Part shown: positions 16,028-22,605 of the stretch, piece by piece
Layout of the letters: each line of letters begins with the position of its first letter
How positions within the stretch are numbered: position 1 is the stretch's first letter
Assembly (NCBI GenBank): GCA_902603925.1
Contig: CACKWQ010000005.1
Coordinates: 1 to 57,332 of the forward strand
Origin: an uncultured Pelagibacteraceae bacterium
GTDB lineage: Bacteria; Pseudomonadota; Alphaproteobacteria; Pelagibacterales; Pelagibacteraceae
DNA length: 57,332 bases
Direction: 5' to 3'
The notes under the pieces: model-generated
What the model was told of the DNA's origin: nothing
Seen by the model: only the letters and a program-made list of their open reading frames with translations
The model's database searches: none
Program-made: the position numbers and the translations under genes

Positions 16028-17209
16028 TGCAATATTTCATTTGCTCAACATGAAAATTCTTATCTTAAAAAAAAAAATACTGAAGGTTATTCATATTATA
16101 ATATTTTGATTGATGATTTTAATAAATTTGTTGATGGAACTGTAAATCAAAATGAATGTCAAAATATCCCAACGGATATGATGTATTTAATTGAACATAA
16201 TAATTGCAGATATAAAAGACTGAAATTTTACTTAAGAAAACATAATATTAATATTACCTCAGAACTCACTGGATTACCCCATGCACATTATAAAGCTATG
16301 AGTGCTAGAGCGAAAAGAATTTCAAAAGAGATTTATGTTTATGGAACTAGCAAAAGCAGAGGAAAAAAATTATTAAATGAATATTTTGATTATTGGGATG
16401 CTACCAGGTTTGAAATGATTGATGAAATGGGTGAAGAATGGAAACAATATGCATTAGAAGAGAATAGAAAATTTTTAGCAAGCCTTAATAAAAAGAAAAA
16501 GGAAAGTGGACCAAAGATTGGTGATAATGAAATAATAGCTGCAGCATCTGGAAGTGGTTTCTTTGTATCAAGACAAGGTCATATAGTTACTAATCATCAT
16601 GTAATTGATGGTTGTTCAGTAGTGAAAGCTGTAGTTGATGGAAAAGAATATGACTCAGAAATATTAGCTGTAGATAAAGTAAATGATCTAGCAATTTTAA
16701 AATCAAATATAAGACCTACCCGTGTTTATTCAGTATCTAAAGAAGATGGACAACTCTTGGAGGAAGTAATTGTTGCAGGATATCCATTAGGGAAAAAAAT
16801 AAGTGCAGCTATAAAGGCTACTAGTGGCACAGTAACAGCTTTAGCTGGTCTTGGAGATAACTATGCTGAATTCCAAACTGATGCAGCTTTAAATTCTGGC
16901 AATAGTGGCGGACCAATTATTAATGAATTAGGAAATGTTATTGGAGTTGCAGTTTCAAAAATTCAACAAGAGGGAGTAGAGAGTTTTAATTTTGGAATTA
17001 AAGCTTCAGTATTAAGAATATTTGCAAACGCAAATGGAATCAAATTTTTACCACCAAACAGAAGAGAGATGAGAAAAAAAGATCTTGGAAAATTAATAAC
17101 CGAAGGTACAATTTATTTAGATTGCTGGATGACTGGAAAGCAAATTAAAAAGATAATTGCTTCAAATAAAAAATCTCAAAAAGCTTTTTATAGCGAGTTT
17201 GTAAAATAA
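15986..17209 (+). CDS. Secreted trypsin-like serine protease (DegP-type domain, no PDZ)
   Basis: The 407-residue protein has a signal peptide cut after residue 20 (SFA). It then has an unrecognised Cys-containing N-terminal region of about 160 residues, and an S1C-type protease domain at about 185-350. The triad is complete: His205 in TNHHVI, Asp234 in VNDLAI and Ser307 in GNSGGP. There is no PDZ domain; the last 50 residues are unassigned. The start at 15986 (or the ATG 3 bases earlier) is chosen because it yields the same 20-residue signal peptide as the gene at 13755. It should act in the periplasm, and it is the only gene between the tRNA repeats. Confidence 0.85.
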   Translation: MKKLLGIAVLGLLWCNISFAQHENSYLKKKNTEGYSYYNILIDDFNKFVDGTVNQNECQNIPTDMMYLIEHNNCRYKRLKFYLRKHNINITSELTGLPHAHYKAMSARAKRISKEIYVYGTSKSRGKKLLNEYFDYWDATRFEMIDEMGEEWKQYALEENRKFLASLNKKKKESGPKIGDNEIIAAASGSGFFVSRQGHIVTNHHVIDGCSVVKAVVDGKEYDSEILAVDKVNDLAILKSNIRPTRVYSVSKEDGQLLEEVIVAGYPLGKKISAAIKATSGTVTALAGLGDNYAEFQTDAALNSGNSGGPIINELGNVIGVAVSKIQQEGVESFNFGIKASVLRIFANANGIKFLPPNRREMRKKDLGKLITEGTIYLDCWMTGKQIKKIIASNKKSQKAFYSEFVK

Positions 17210-17229
17210 ATCTAAACGACTACTTGATT

Positions 17230-17262
17230 TGACAACAATCTGACGACAATCTGACAACACTT
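17230..17262 (+). repeat. Three tandem 11-bp repeats inside the right tRNA repeat
   Basis: TGACAACAATC, TGACGACAATC and TGACAACACTT repeat with an exact 11-base period, preceded by TTGATT. The array ends 54 bases before the intact tRNA-Thr gene, almost mirroring the 52-base distance at the left repeat. Such phased direct repeats near att sites resemble arm-type integrase sites, although a transcription-factor site is also possible. Confidence 0.65.
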
Positions 17263-17270
17263 ATTGTCGT
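17243..17270 (+). terminator. Candidate hairpin after the protease gene
   Basis: ACGACAAT at 17243-17250 and ATTGTCGT at 17263-17270 form a perfect 8-bp inverted repeat with a 12-base loop, 33 bases after the protease stop. A short T run follows about 9 bases later, so it is not a canonical intrinsic terminator. It overlaps the 11-bp repeat array and could instead be a recombinase or regulator site. Confidence 0.35.
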
Positions 17271-17316
17271 AAGAATAGTTTTTACATAAATTATTTCGAT
17301 TAAAAAGTAAGTGAAG

Positions 17317-17370
17317 TGGTGCCCCCGCACGGACTCGAACCGCGGACCTATTGATTACAAATCAATTGCT
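17317..17370 (-). repeat. 54-bp direct repeat inside tRNA-Thr (right, att-like)
   Basis: This is the 3' portion of the intact tRNA-Thr gene, identical base for base to 15844-15897. On the far side (17371 onward) the sequence continues into the D arm, whereas the left copy diverges at once. Confidence 0.85.
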
Positions 17371-17392
17371 CTACCAGCTGAGCTACAAGGGC
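17317..17392 (-). tRNA. tRNA-Thr (anticodon UGU)
   Basis: A complete 76-base gene on the minus strand with encoded CCA. The acceptor GCCCTTG pairs with CGGGGGC using two G-U pairs. The D arm is GCTCAGCTGGTAGAGC, the anticodon stem ATTGA/TCAAT holds TGT in the loop centre, and the T loop is TTCGAGT. It lies 33 bases downstream of rlmB on the same strand and could be co-transcribed with it. Its 3' 54 bases are duplicated at 15844. Confidence 0.96.
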
Positions 17393-17425
17393 ACAAGTGG
17401 TTTATTAATGAGTATTTCAATATTA

Positions 17426-18172
17426 TCAAGATGTTTTTTTATACTGATTTATATGATGAAAAACTATTGATGCACTATTGGATATATTTAAACTCTCAAT
17501 ATTCTTATTGATTTTAATTTTGACTAAAAAATCAGCATATTTTTCTGTATGTTTTTTTATGCCAAAACCTTCTGAACCAAATAATAATATATTATTACCT
17601 TTCCACTCTACAGAAGTAAAATCTGTTTTGCTTGATGCATCAAAACCATAAACCCAAAAATTTTTTTCTTTTAATGTTTTAATTGCTGTCTTAATGTTTG
17701 ATACTGTAAAAATATTAATATGTTCCATGCACCCGCTTGCGGCTTTATACATCAACTTACTCTCCTTAGGAAAGTTCCTTTCTTTAATTATTAAACCATC
17801 AATATTAAATGAAGATGCACTTCTAATTATAGATCCAATATTTCTTGGATCTGTTACCTCGTCTAGACAAGCCAATGTTAAATCTTCTTTATTTTTAACA
17901 AATTCTTTTAATTCTAATTTATCTAAATGCTCTACTTCAGCAAGGTAACCTTGATGTTGTATTAATTCTTTTCCACAATATTTATCCATTTCTCTCTTTG
18001 TTTTAAAATGTATTTTTTTATCTTTTAGAAGATTATTATTTGCAGTTGCTCTATTAATTGATTTTTTGCTCTCTTCTGTAAGAAACAGTCTGATCACCTT
18101 TCTTTTTGGATTTTTTAAAGCTTCAGTTACCGCATGTTTGCCTACAATGAAGAATGATGATTTATTTTCCAT
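17426..18172 (-). CDS. rlmB: 23S rRNA 2'-O-methyltransferase, RlmB/TrmH (SpoU) family
   Basis: The family methylates ribose 2'-OH groups, RlmB acting on a guanosine of 23S rRNA. The 248-residue protein has an N-terminal substrate-binding domain and a SPOUT domain with all three motifs: DPRNIGSIIRSA, LLFGSEGFGI and SLNISNSASIVF, which form the AdoMet-binding knot. The length is typical. It diverges from the tRNA-Tyr transcription unit and is followed on its own strand by tRNA-Thr. A tRNA-modifying TrmH paralogue cannot be excluded. Confidence 0.9.
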   Translation of the reverse strand: MENKSSFFIVGKHAVTEALKNPKRKVIRLFLTEESKKSINRATANNNLLKDKKIHFKTKREMDKYCGKELIQHQGYLAEVEHLDKLELKEFVKNKEDLTLACLDEVTDPRNIGSIIRSASSFNIDGLIIKERNFPKESKLMYKAASGCMEHINIFTVSNIKTAIKTLKEKNFWVYGFDASSKTDFTSVEWKGNNILLFGSEGFGIKKHTEKYADFLVKIKINKNIESLNISNSASIVFHHINQYKKTS

Positions 18173-18222
18173 ATTATTAGTAATTTATACGTTTTTTATG
18201 TGTTTTACCTTTAAATCTCGTA

Positions 18223-18250
18223 TTGCATTTATACAATAAAAATATATAAA
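18223..18250 (+). promoter_or_regulatory. Candidate promoter for the tRNA-Tyr / tuf operon
   Basis: TTGCAT at 18223-18228 and TATAAA at 18245-18250 are spaced by 16 bases in the gap between divergent rlmB and tRNA-Tyr. It would drive tRNA-Tyr, tRNA-Gly, tuf, tRNA-Trp and secE onward. Confidence 0.4.
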
Positions 18251-18278
18251 ACCCATGTTGTTTAAGGTTTATTGAACA

Positions 18279-18294
18279 AGGGGACGCTTCCCCT
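18279..18294 (+). other. GC-rich hairpin just before tRNA-Tyr
   Basis: AGGGGA and TCCCCT form a perfect 6-bp stem with a CGCT loop, 6 bases before the tRNA. It stands out in an AT-rich leader. There is no T run, so it is not an intrinsic terminator; a role in 5' processing or alternative pairing with the tRNA 5' end (GGAGGGG) is possible. Confidence 0.35.
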
Positions 18295-18300
18295 GCTTTA

Positions 18301-18386
<86 letters not shown>

Positions 18387-18425
18387 TAAATAAACTTTAG
18401 CAATGGAGTGGTAAACTTGGGTGAC

Positions 18426-18499
18426 GCGGGTGTAGTTCAATGGTAGAACGCTAGCCTTCCAAGCTGGATGTAAGGGTTCGATTCCCTTTACCCGCTCCA
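18426..18499 (+). tRNA. tRNA-Gly (anticodon UCC)
   Basis: A 74-base gene with encoded CCA and discriminator T. GCGGGTG pairs with TACCCGC, the D arm is GTTCAATGGTAGAAC, and the anticodon loop CTTCCAA has TCC in the centre. It lies 39 bases before tuf. The neighbouring Tyr, Gly and tuf genes recall the E. coli tufB operon. Confidence 0.96.
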
Positions 18500-18538
18500 A
18501 AAAAAAAAATGAAAACATAAAGTGAGGTAAAAAAAGTA

Positions 18539-19729
18539 ATGTCGAAGGAAAAATTTAATAGAAGTAAACCACATTGTAACATTGGAACAATTGGACATGT
18601 GGACCACGGTAAAACTACTTTAACAGCAGCCATAACAAAAGTTCTTGCAGAGGCTGGTGGTGCAAAATTTGTTGCATATGATCAAATTGATAAAGCACCA
18701 GAGGAAAAAGAGAGAGGAATTACAATTTCAACGGCTCATGTTGAATATGAAACTGAAAAGAGACATTACGCTCATGTAGATTGTCCTGGTCACGCGGACT
18801 ACGTAAAAAACATGATCACAGGTGCTGCGCAAATGGATGGAGCAATATTAGTTGTGAATGCTGCTGATGGCCCCATGCCTCAGACAAGAGAACATATACT
18901 TCTAGCAAGACAAGTAGGTGTGCCAGCAATAGTAGTCTTTTTAAATAAAGTGGATCAAGTTGACGATAAAGAGATGATAGATCTTGTTGAGGAAGAAATT
19001 AGAGACTTGCTAAATTCGTACAAATTTCCTGGCGACAAAACTCCAATAATAAAAGGTTCAGCTCTAGCAGCAGTAGAGGGTAAAGATGAAGCTGTAGGAA
19101 AAAACGCTATTATGGAACTTATGAAGGCTGTTGATGAACATATCCCACAACCAGATAGACCAAAAGATAAACCTTTTTTAATGCCTGTTGAAGATGTATT
19201 TTCTATTTCAGGAAGAGGAACGGTCGTAACAGGAAGAGTAGAACAAGGTGTAGTAAAAACTGGTGAAGAAATAGAGATCGTAGGAATTAGAGATACAAAA
19301 AAATCAGTATGCACAGGAGTAGAAATGTTTAGAAAAATTTTAGATACTGGTGAAGCTGGAGATAATATAGGTGCTCTCCTTAGAGGTGTAGAAAGAACTG
19401 ATGTAGAGAGAGGCCAAGTTCTTGCAAAACCTGGATCGGTTACTCCTCATACAAAGTTTGAAGCACAAGCATACGTACTTAAAAAAGAAGAGGGAGGAAG
19501 ACATACACCTTTTTTTACTAAGTACAGACCTCAGTTTTATTTTAGAACAACTGACGTAACAGGTGAGGTAGAATTACCATCAGGTACTGAAATGGTTATG
19601 CCTGGTGATGATGCTAAATTTACGGTAAAATTAATTACCCCTATAGCAATGAGTGAAAAATTAAATTTTGCAATAAGAGAAGGTGGTAGAACAGTAGGAG
19701 CTGGAGTAGTAACAAAAATTTTAGAGTAA
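18539..19729 (+). CDS. tuf: Elongation factor Tu
   Basis: EF-Tu delivers aminoacyl-tRNA to the ribosome in a GTP-dependent way. The 396-residue protein has the P loop GHVDHGKT at residues 19-26, DCPGHADY as G3 and NKVD as G4, followed by the two beta-barrel domains. This is the only tuf in the window: the str cluster at 31-34 kb lacks one. It sits between tRNA-Gly and tRNA-Trp, so its transcript probably carries tRNAs on both sides. Confidence 0.98.
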   Translation: MSKEKFNRSKPHCNIGTIGHVDHGKTTLTAAITKVLAEAGGAKFVAYDQIDKAPEEKERGITISTAHVEYETEKRHYAHVDCPGHADYVKNMITGAAQMDGAILVVNAADGPMPQTREHILLARQVGVPAIVVFLNKVDQVDDKEMIDLVEEEIRDLLNSYKFPGDKTPIIKGSALAAVEGKDEAVGKNAIMELMKAVDEHIPQPDRPKDKPFLMPVEDVFSISGRGTVVTGRVEQGVVKTGEEIEIVGIRDTKKSVCTGVEMFRKILDTGEAGDNIGALLRGVERTDVERGQVLAKPGSVTPHTKFEAQAYVLKKEEGGRHTPFFTKYRPQFYFRTTDVTGEVELPSGTEMVMPGDDAKFTVKLITPIAMSEKLNFAIREGGRTVGAGVVTKILE

Positions 19730-19736
19730 CCTCCTT

Positions 19737-19812
19737 AGGAGTGTAGCTCAATTGGTAGAGCGCCGGTCTCCAAAACCGGAGGTTGGGGGTTCGATTCCCT
19801 CCGCTCCTGCCA
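19737..19812 (+). tRNA. tRNA-Trp (anticodon CCA)
   Basis: A 76-base gene with encoded CCA. AGGAGTG pairs with CGCTCCT, the anticodon stem CCGGT/ACCGG holds CCA in the loop, and the T loop is TTCGATT. It begins 7 bases after the tuf stop and ends 16 bases before secE, a placement typical of alphaproteobacteria. Confidence 0.96.
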
Positions 19813-19828
19813 AACACTTAAATTGAAT

Positions 19829-20020
19829 ATGAAAAACCCACTTAAATTTATACAGGATGTTAAGCAAGAAGCTTTCAAAGTTAGTTGGCCTACAGGTAAA
19901 GAAACTTTACAAGGAACATTAATGGTAGTTGCCATGGCCATTATTGCGTCCTTATTTTTTTTACTTATGGATCAAATTTTTAAGTTTTTTTTAGATTTAG
20001 TATTAAGGATAAATTTATAA
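19829..20020 (+). CDS. secE: Preprotein translocase subunit SecE
   Basis: SecE is an essential small membrane subunit of the SecYEG channel. From the ATG at 19829 the product is 63 residues: an amphipathic start FIQDVKQEAFKVSWPT, the conserved SWPT motif, then a single membrane span. A TTG two codons earlier is less likely. It shares one base with nusG. It is the short, one-span form common outside enterobacteria. Confidence 0.94.
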   Translation: MKNPLKFIQDVKQEAFKVSWPTGKETLQGTLMVVAMAIIASLFFLLMDQIFKFFLDLVLRINL

Positions 20021-20550
20021 TGAAAAACTGGTACATAGTGCAGTCCTATTCTAGTTTTGAGAATAAAGTTGCACAATTGATAAAAGAAGAGGCTGAAAAA
20101 GCTCAAATCTCTGAAAAAATCGAGGAAATAATTGTGCCGACCCATGATATTACAGAAGTTAAAAGAGGAAAAAGGATACAAAGAAAAAAAAAATACTTTC
20201 CTGGATATGTATTAATTAAAAGCGAAATGAATAATAATATATATCACATGATAAAAAATATTAAAAAGGTTAGCGGGTTTCTAGGTTCTCGAGGTACACC
20301 AGTTCCCGTTTCTGACCAAGAAGTTGAAAAGATTTTAGGGCAAATTAAAGATGGCGTAGCACAACCAAAATCAAGCGTAGATTACAATGTTGGCGAAAAG
20401 GTTCAAGTGATTGATGGTCCTTTTGCTTCATTCAGTGGTCTAGTAGAGGATATTGATGAGGAAAAATCTAGATTGAAGGTTTCGGTTTCTATATTTGGAA
20501 GACCTACTCCAGTAGATTTAGATTATAATCAAGTGGAGAAAATGAGTTAA
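20020..20550 (+). CDS. nusG: Transcription termination/antitermination protein NusG
   Basis: NusG binds RNA polymerase and links it to Rho or the ribosome. The 176-residue protein starts with [14 protein letters not shown], the NGN domain (about residues 1-115), with KYFPGYVLI and GFLG, and ends with a KOW domain containing [16 protein letters not shown]. It overlaps both secE and rplK by one base. Confidence 0.97.
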   Translation: MKNWYIVQSYSSFENKVAQLIKEEAEKAQISEKIEEIIVPTHDITEVKRGKRIQRKKKYFPGYVLIKSEMNNNIYHMIKNIKKVSGFLGSRGTPVPVSDQEVEKILGQIKDGVAQPKSSVDYNVGEKVQVIDGPFASFSGLVEDIDEEKSRLKVSVSIFGRPTPVDLDYNQVEKMS

Positions 20551-20978
20551 TGGCTAAAAAAGAAATATCAGGATATGTAAAATTACAAATAAAGGGTGGA
20601 CAAGCTAACCCAGCTCCACCAGTAGGTCCGGCATTAGGCCAAAGAGGAATAAATATTATGGAATTTTGTAAGGCATTTAATGAGAAAACTAAGTCCTTTA
20701 TGGGTAAACCAGTTCCAGTTATTATAACAGTTTATAAAGATAAAAAATTTGATTTTGTTATTAAATCACCTCCAGCTAGTCATTTTATTAAAGAAGCTGT
20801 AAAGTTGAAAAGTGGATCTAAGGAACCAGGCAGGAACATTGTTGCGTCAATTAATAGAAAACAATTAGAAGAAATTGCTAAACAGAAAATGAAAGATTTA
20901 AACGCTCATGATATTGATGAAGCCTCAAAAATTATTGCAGGCTCAGCAAGATCTATGGGTATAGAGGTAAAAGATTAA
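20550..20978 (+). CDS. rplK: 50S ribosomal protein L11
   Basis: L11 binds 23S rRNA at the GTPase-associated centre. The 142-residue product has the N-terminal domain with [25 protein letters not shown] and a C-terminal rRNA-binding domain ending in ARSMGIEV. It lies in the usual place between nusG and rplA, overlapping each by one base. Confidence 0.98.
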   Translation: MAKKEISGYVKLQIKGGQANPAPPVGPALGQRGINIMEFCKAFNEKTKSFMGKPVPVIITVYKDKKFDFVIKSPPASHFIKEAVKLKSGSKEPGRNIVASINRKQLEEIAKQKMKDLNAHDIDEASKIIAGSARSMGIEVKD

Positions 20979-21664
20979 TGGTTTCAAAAAGATTTAATAA
21001 ATTGGTTCAAGAAAGACAAAATATAAATGATAGTATAGCCAAAATTTTACCTATAATTAAAAAAAATTGTACTACTAAATTTGATGAATCAATTGACTTG
21101 AGCATAAACATAAACAATAAACAAAAAAAAAATGAGATTAACATAAGAACTGCTGTAAATTTACCAAGTGGGACAGGAAAAAATGTAAAAGTAGCCGTTG
21201 TATGTGAAGAAAATAAATTTGAAGATGCTAAGAACTCAGGCGCAGATATTGTTGGTGGTGAAGAATTTATCGAAAAAATTAAGTCTGGTGATACAAGCTT
21301 TGAAAAGCTCATTTGTACACCGAATATGATGATAAAATTATCAAAATTAGGCAAGATATTGGGACCAAAAGGTTTGATGCCAAATCCTAAATTAGGAACA
21401 GTAAGTGATGATATTGGAACAGCAGTAAAAAATGCAAAGTCGGGACAGGTTGAAATCAGGAATGACAAAGATGGCAACATTGGATTAAGCATAGGAAAAA
21501 AATCTTTTAGTGATGAAAATTTAATTAAAAATTTTAGTGTAATTATTGAAACATTAGATAAAGAGAAATTTAATAATAATGTCAAAGGAAATTTGATAAA
21601 TAAATGTTTTGTTACATCTACAATGGGAATATCCTATAAAATTAAACTTGATAAGGTAATTTAA
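20978..21664 (+). CDS. rplA: 50S ribosomal protein L1
   Basis: L1 forms the stalk near the E site and in many bacteria represses its own operon. The 228-residue protein has GPKGLMPNPKLGTV, the family signature, at about residues 129-142, and a C-terminal segment ending in SYKIKLD. It is tightly coupled to rplK (1-base overlap) and lies 1 base from rplJ. Confidence 0.97.
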   Translation: MVSKRFNKLVQERQNINDSIAKILPIIKKNCTTKFDESIDLSININNKQKKNEINIRTAVNLPSGTGKNVKVAVVCEENKFEDAKNSGADIVGGEEFIEKIKSGDTSFEKLICTPNMMIKLSKLGKILGPKGLMPNPKLGTVSDDIGTAVKNAKSGQVEIRNDKDGNIGLSIGKKSFSDENLIKNFSVIIETLDKEKFNNNVKGNLINKCFVTSTMGISYKIKLDKVI

Positions 21665-21665
21665 A

Positions 21666-22175
21666 ATGATGTCCAAAGATAAGAAACAAATTTATATTGA
21701 AGATATGAAAACTCAATTTGACAACTCACAAGCAGTAATTGTTGCTCATTATCAGGGTCTAACGGTAAATCAATTAGATGAATTGAGGGCTCAGATGAGA
21801 GAGCATGGAATAATATTCAAGATTACAAAAAATAGAATTACTAAATTAGCCTTGGAAAAAACAAGGTGTAAGGATTTATCAGAACTATTTACGGGGCCAA
21901 CAGCAGTAGCACTTTCAGATGATGCAATTACATCAGCTAAAATATTAACAAAATTTTCAAAAGAAAATGAAAATCTAAAAATACTTGGTGGAATCATGGG
22001 TGGAGACATTTTAGATGTTGCGGGTGTACAAAATGTAGCAACATTGCCCACTTTAGATGAGGCAAGAGCTAAAATAGTGGGAATTTTAAGGTCTCCAGCA
22101 CAAAAATTAGCAAGTATTTTACTTGCGCCCGCCTCAAAAATCGCTATTTTAGCGCTCGAAAAATCAAAAAAATAA
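21666..22175 (+). CDS. rplJ: 50S ribosomal protein L10
   Basis: L10 anchors L7/L12 dimers to the ribosome. The 169-residue product has the HYQGLTVNQLDELR start, KNRITKLA, and a C-terminal helix for L7/L12 binding (about residues 135-169). Two ATG codons stand in tandem at 21666 and 21669, and either may be used. The gap from rplA is 1 base, so the long L10 leader known in E. coli is not present here. Confidence 0.96.
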   Translation: MMSKDKKQIYIEDMKTQFDNSQAVIVAHYQGLTVNQLDELRAQMREHGIIFKITKNRITKLALEKTRCKDLSELFTGPTAVALSDDAITSAKILTKFSKENENLKILGGIMGGDILDVAGVQNVATLPTLDEARAKIVGILRSPAQKLASILLAPASKIAILALEKSKK

Positions 22176-22190
22176 TCAGGACAAAATTAT

Positions 22191-22562
22191 ATGGCAGATC
22201 TAAATAAAATTATAGACGAACTATCAAGCTTAACAGTTGTTGAAGCTGCAGAGCTTTCAAAACAATTAGAGGAAAAGTGGGGCGTTACGGCAGCAGCAGC
22301 AGTTGCAGCAGCACCGGCAGCGGCAGGTGGAGCTGCACCAGCAGAGGAAAAAGACGAATTTACTATTGTTCTTGCAGCAGCAGGAGATAAAAAAATTAAT
22401 GTTATTAAAGAAGTAAGAGCTGTTACTTCTTTAGGGCTTAAAGAAGCAAAAGATTTAGTTGAAGGTGCACCAAAAGAAGTTAAGACTGGTGTAAAAAAAC
22501 AAGAGGCTGAGGAAATTAAGAAGAAGCTCGAAGCAGCTGGCGCAAAAGTAGAACTTAAGTAA
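22191..22562 (+). CDS. rplL: 50S ribosomal protein L7/L12
   Basis: L7/L12 is the multicopy stalk protein that recruits translation factors. The 123-residue protein shows an N-terminal dimerisation domain, an Ala-rich hinge at about residues 35-52 ([18 protein letters not shown]) and a C-terminal factor-binding domain with [10 protein letters not shown] and [10 protein letters not shown]. The hinge codons are GCA/GCG-rich and stand out from surrounding DNA. Confidence 0.98.
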   Translation: MADLNKIIDELSSLTVVEAAELSKQLEEKWGVTAAAAVAAAPAAAGGAAPAEEKDEFTIVLAAAGDKKINVIKEVRAVTSLGLKEAKDLVEGAPKEVKTGVKKQEAEEIKKKLEAAGAKVELK

Positions 22563-22581
22563 ATTAATAAAATTTTAGAAG

Positions 22582-22598
22582 CTGGCTAAAAAAGTCAG
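22582..22598 (+). other. Small hairpin between rplL and rpoB
   Basis: CTGGCT and AGTCAG form a 6-bp stem with one G-U pair and an A5 loop, 20 bases after the rplL stop and 7 bases before rpoB. It lies where other bacteria carry an attenuator or an RNase III site. No T run follows, so any effect would be on processing or translation of rpoB. Confidence 0.3.
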
Positions 22599-22605
22599 TT
22601 AAATA

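Larger units (their letters stand above)
15844..17370. mobile_element. Putative tRNA-Thr-anchored integrative element or remnant
   Basis: Exact 54-bp tRNA-Thr repeats, 1,473 bases apart, bracket one gene for a secreted protease plus two arrays of 11-bp repeats just inside the ends. A third array lies just outside the left end. The geometry is that of attL and attR around an element inserted at a tRNA 3' end, with the intact tRNA kept on the right. No integrase, excisionase or replication gene is present, so it is either a decayed remnant, an element moved in trans, or a segmental tRNA duplication. Confidence 0.55.

Noticed and set aside
14390..17262. CRISPR array
   Set aside because: Units are 11 bases with no spacers and differ between copies; no cas genes are present.
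17311..17511. Open frame of 66 residues on the plus strand starting with a CPRTDSNRGP-type peptide
   Set aside because: It is the antisense translation of tRNA-Thr, a well-known false protein.
19735..19941. Minus-strand frame with an ERRESNPQPPVLETGALP-like peptide
   Set aside because: Antisense of tRNA-Trp and the start of secE.
21007..21585. 192-residue minus-strand frame inside rplA
   Set aside because: Composition is that of a reverse-strand shadow; rplA is unambiguous.
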